From the NCBI RefSeq assembly GCF_022965805.1, contig NC_133116.1, forward strand, positions 2,046,001 through 2,110,000: a DNA stretch of 64,000 nt, in the 5' to 3' direction. This DNA comes from Primulina eburnea. Its lineage: Eukaryota > Streptophyta > Magnoliopsida > Lamiales > Gesneriaceae. Shown in pieces: positions 62,501-64,000 of the stretch (within the stretch, counting starts at the first letter, position 1; each line of letters opens with the position of its first letter). The notes under the pieces are model-generated. The model did not search any database. It was not told where the DNA came from and was given only the letters and a program-made list of their open reading frames with translations. Made by a program: the position numbers and the translations under genes.

Positions 62501-64000
62501 GTGACAGCCACATTGCTGGGCCGCTGACTATATAAAGAAGATAGAATCCAAAAAAATGGAAGAGCATCAAACAATTACCTGCTGATGTTATCCAGAGTAA
62601 GTTCATCATTAAACAATTTGGCAAAGCCTAAAATTTCTTCATTGGAGACCCCAGCCCCCCTCCTGACCTGGTCAAGAATTAAGAAAGCAACATCAAAAAG
62701 TGGGAAAGCATAGGTGAGAAGTTAACCAAAAGAAAACTTCTCAAATAACTGCTTTGACTTATTAAGTTTCTTGCCTTGTTCATAAATTCATCAAGATCTT
62801 CGGCAGTTTTCTTTATTTCTCCGCTTCTTGAGTTTTGAACTTCATTTGCCATTTCTTTTACAGTGTCTTGAAGAAACTTCGCATATTCTATCCTAGCATT
62901 CAGCCTCTTCTTTAGGGCTTCCTATTTTAAAGCATTTTATCCAAGATTAATTGAATTCGAGGGAAATACAACAAGAGACATAATATTAAACCAGAAGACA
63001 TCCATATTTGATTGTGTCTTGATAAAAATTTGAGCTAGGTATTTTGGATTTTCCTTACACGATAAGACAATGTAAAAGGTGAACAGATACACAGAACTTC
63101 CTGACGTAAAAAGTAAGGGCCGGGGAGATGAGGTTGAAACACAAAGGCCACAAAGAAGGAACTAAATTAAATATCTCAGACACAGAAATGGATGTGGACA
63201 AATGCTGAAGATATCTCACATCTACATAAATCTACCTGTTCTTTCATCTTGTCCTGGAAGGTCGACGGCAGCATGTTGGGGAACAATTTAAGGAAGACAG
63301 GAAGTAAAAATTCCATGAATGGTACTATAACAAAGACTGCAAAAGGAACCAGCCGGAAAATGTCGGCTGTTGTTCGTGTGAGTTGTTGCCTCTCTCTCCT
63401 GGAAAGAGTTTTCCCACCAGCAAGTTTTAACAATAGTCTTGAGCATATCCTCACATCAACCCAAAGTAGCTTTGTACCCAACCAATAGTGTTGCAATGTC
63501 GATTTAATCTCATCCTTCCAGTGATGCAATTTTTTTGCCCAATCAGCCCTATCAATAGAGGATAAAAATCAACATAATTCAGATAATATCTTTGAGGACT
63601 CCAGAAACAAAAAAAGACATGAGCCTTTTCAGTTCAACCATTCCAACAATATGGGCGGATGAGAAAACATGATAATTTAGTTTTGGGACAAGAGGAACGG
63701 AGAACACAAAGGTTTTACCTGCTCATAGAGGCAACAACCCTTAAAGCTGGACCAATTCCGATAAGCATAGTCCACGTCTTCTTTAGAATAGACTTATCAC
63801 CTTTCTTAGATTCTTGCAGCTGCTTGGCTTTTGCTTTGGCTTTAACTGAGCTCAAGCCTTCAACCGCCTGATCACATTCTTCTGGTGAAGGCTCCTTTTT
63901 CTGCTTGACAGCTGGTTCTTCATTTTTATCGTTGCCACTACCTGTTTCAGGCTGACCGGCCACAGCAGAGGAAAAAGGGTGTGCATACTCTTTTATCCAC
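56549..64000 (-). CDS. LETM1: LETM1-like mitochondrial protein with EF-hand (5' partial)
   Basis: LETM1 proteins span the inner mitochondrial membrane and act in cation/proton exchange and mitochondrial translation. Exons on the minus strand: >64000-63719, 63548-63236, 62921-62775, 62667-62579, 62455-62360, 60905-60779, 60141-60077, 59993-59819, 59371-59177, 59096-59049, 58300-58154, 58014-57932, 57238-57123, 56631-56549. Order of features: WIKEYAHPF, a basic region, a membrane segment ([23 protein letters not shown]), the ribosome-binding-like LETM domain ([56 protein letters not shown]), coiled coil with an EEEEKEEEE run, and one canonical EF-hand, [12 protein letters not shown], with all Ca ligands. 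It ends ...EEAKKA. The N-terminus with the targeting peptide lies beyond 64000. Introns after 62775 and 58154 have GC-AG ends. No lesion seen. Confidence 0.93.
61462..61639. mobile_element. hAT-like MITE (178 bp) in LETM1 intron
   Basis: Ends CAGCGGCGGA and TCCGCCCGTG form an imperfect inverted repeat of the CAGGGGCGGA hAT type. Flanks CCAATAAT (61454-61461) and GCAATAAT (61640-61647) are an 8-bp duplication with one mismatch. Sub-terminal CCCGGGCT / GAGCCACCCGAGC also pair. Non-coding. Confidence 0.8.

Overview
This window is nuclear DNA from a flowering plant, very probably a eudicot. The evidence is AT-rich sequence, large genes split by many GT-AG introns, dense (TA)n microsatellites, small inverted-repeat transposons with target-site duplications, and plant-specific gene families (NAC, BAHD, Dicer-like 2, plant GH9 and GH5 enzymes). 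The DCL2 protein and the repeat families give an asterid impression, but that is inference only. There are no bacterial or organellar features.

Layout, left to right. (1) 1572-8591 +: complete 19-exon GBA2-type (GH116) glucosylceramidase, with a 554-bp hairpin transposon in intron 1. (2) 10392-13189 +: two-exon single-pass membrane protein (DUF6821-like), whose intron carries a perfect 194-bp tandem duplication. (3) 13633-15429 -: GH5 endo-beta-mannanase with a one-base frameshift in exon 1. (4) 18008-20226 +: GH9 endo-beta-1,4-glucanase. (5) 20227-25201: repeat-rich spacer with an 870-bp hAT-like element flanked by perfect 8-bp duplications. (6) 25202-27136 +: GT31 beta-1,3-galactosyltransferase. 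(7) 28571-29715 +: NAC gene of the SOMBRERO/BEARSKIN type, frameshifted inside the NAC domain. (8) 29716-33833: spacer with one weak small ORF and a degenerate ~245-bp tandem repeat. (9) 33834-46634 -: complete DICER-LIKE 2 gene, 22 coding exons, about 1416 aa. (10) 47597-about 51870 +: a decayed TMEM62-like metallophosphoesterase pseudogene, head-to-head with DCL2. (11) 53386-55099 +: BAHD acyltransferase. (12) 56549-64000 -: LETM1-like mitochondrial EF-hand protein; its 5' end lies outside the window.

The genes do not form a pathway. Items 3, 4, 6 and 7 share a loose cell-wall theme (mannan and glucan hydrolysis, arabinogalactan synthesis, and a NAC type known elsewhere to control root-cap wall loosening), but this may be chance. 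Splice sites were chosen by GT-AG (twice GC-AG) consensus, preservation of frame, and continuity of conserved motifs. All exon phases were checked to join for DCL2, GBA2, GH9, GT31 and BAHD.

I found no clearly new biological system. The observations most worth a second look are the metallophosphoesterase pseudogene that has lost two metal-ligand histidines, a ~182-bp foldback transposon family with 9-bp target duplications (six copies, one nested in another), the long-arm hairpin element in the GBA2 intron, the two frameshifted genes, and two GC-AG introns in the LETM1 gene.
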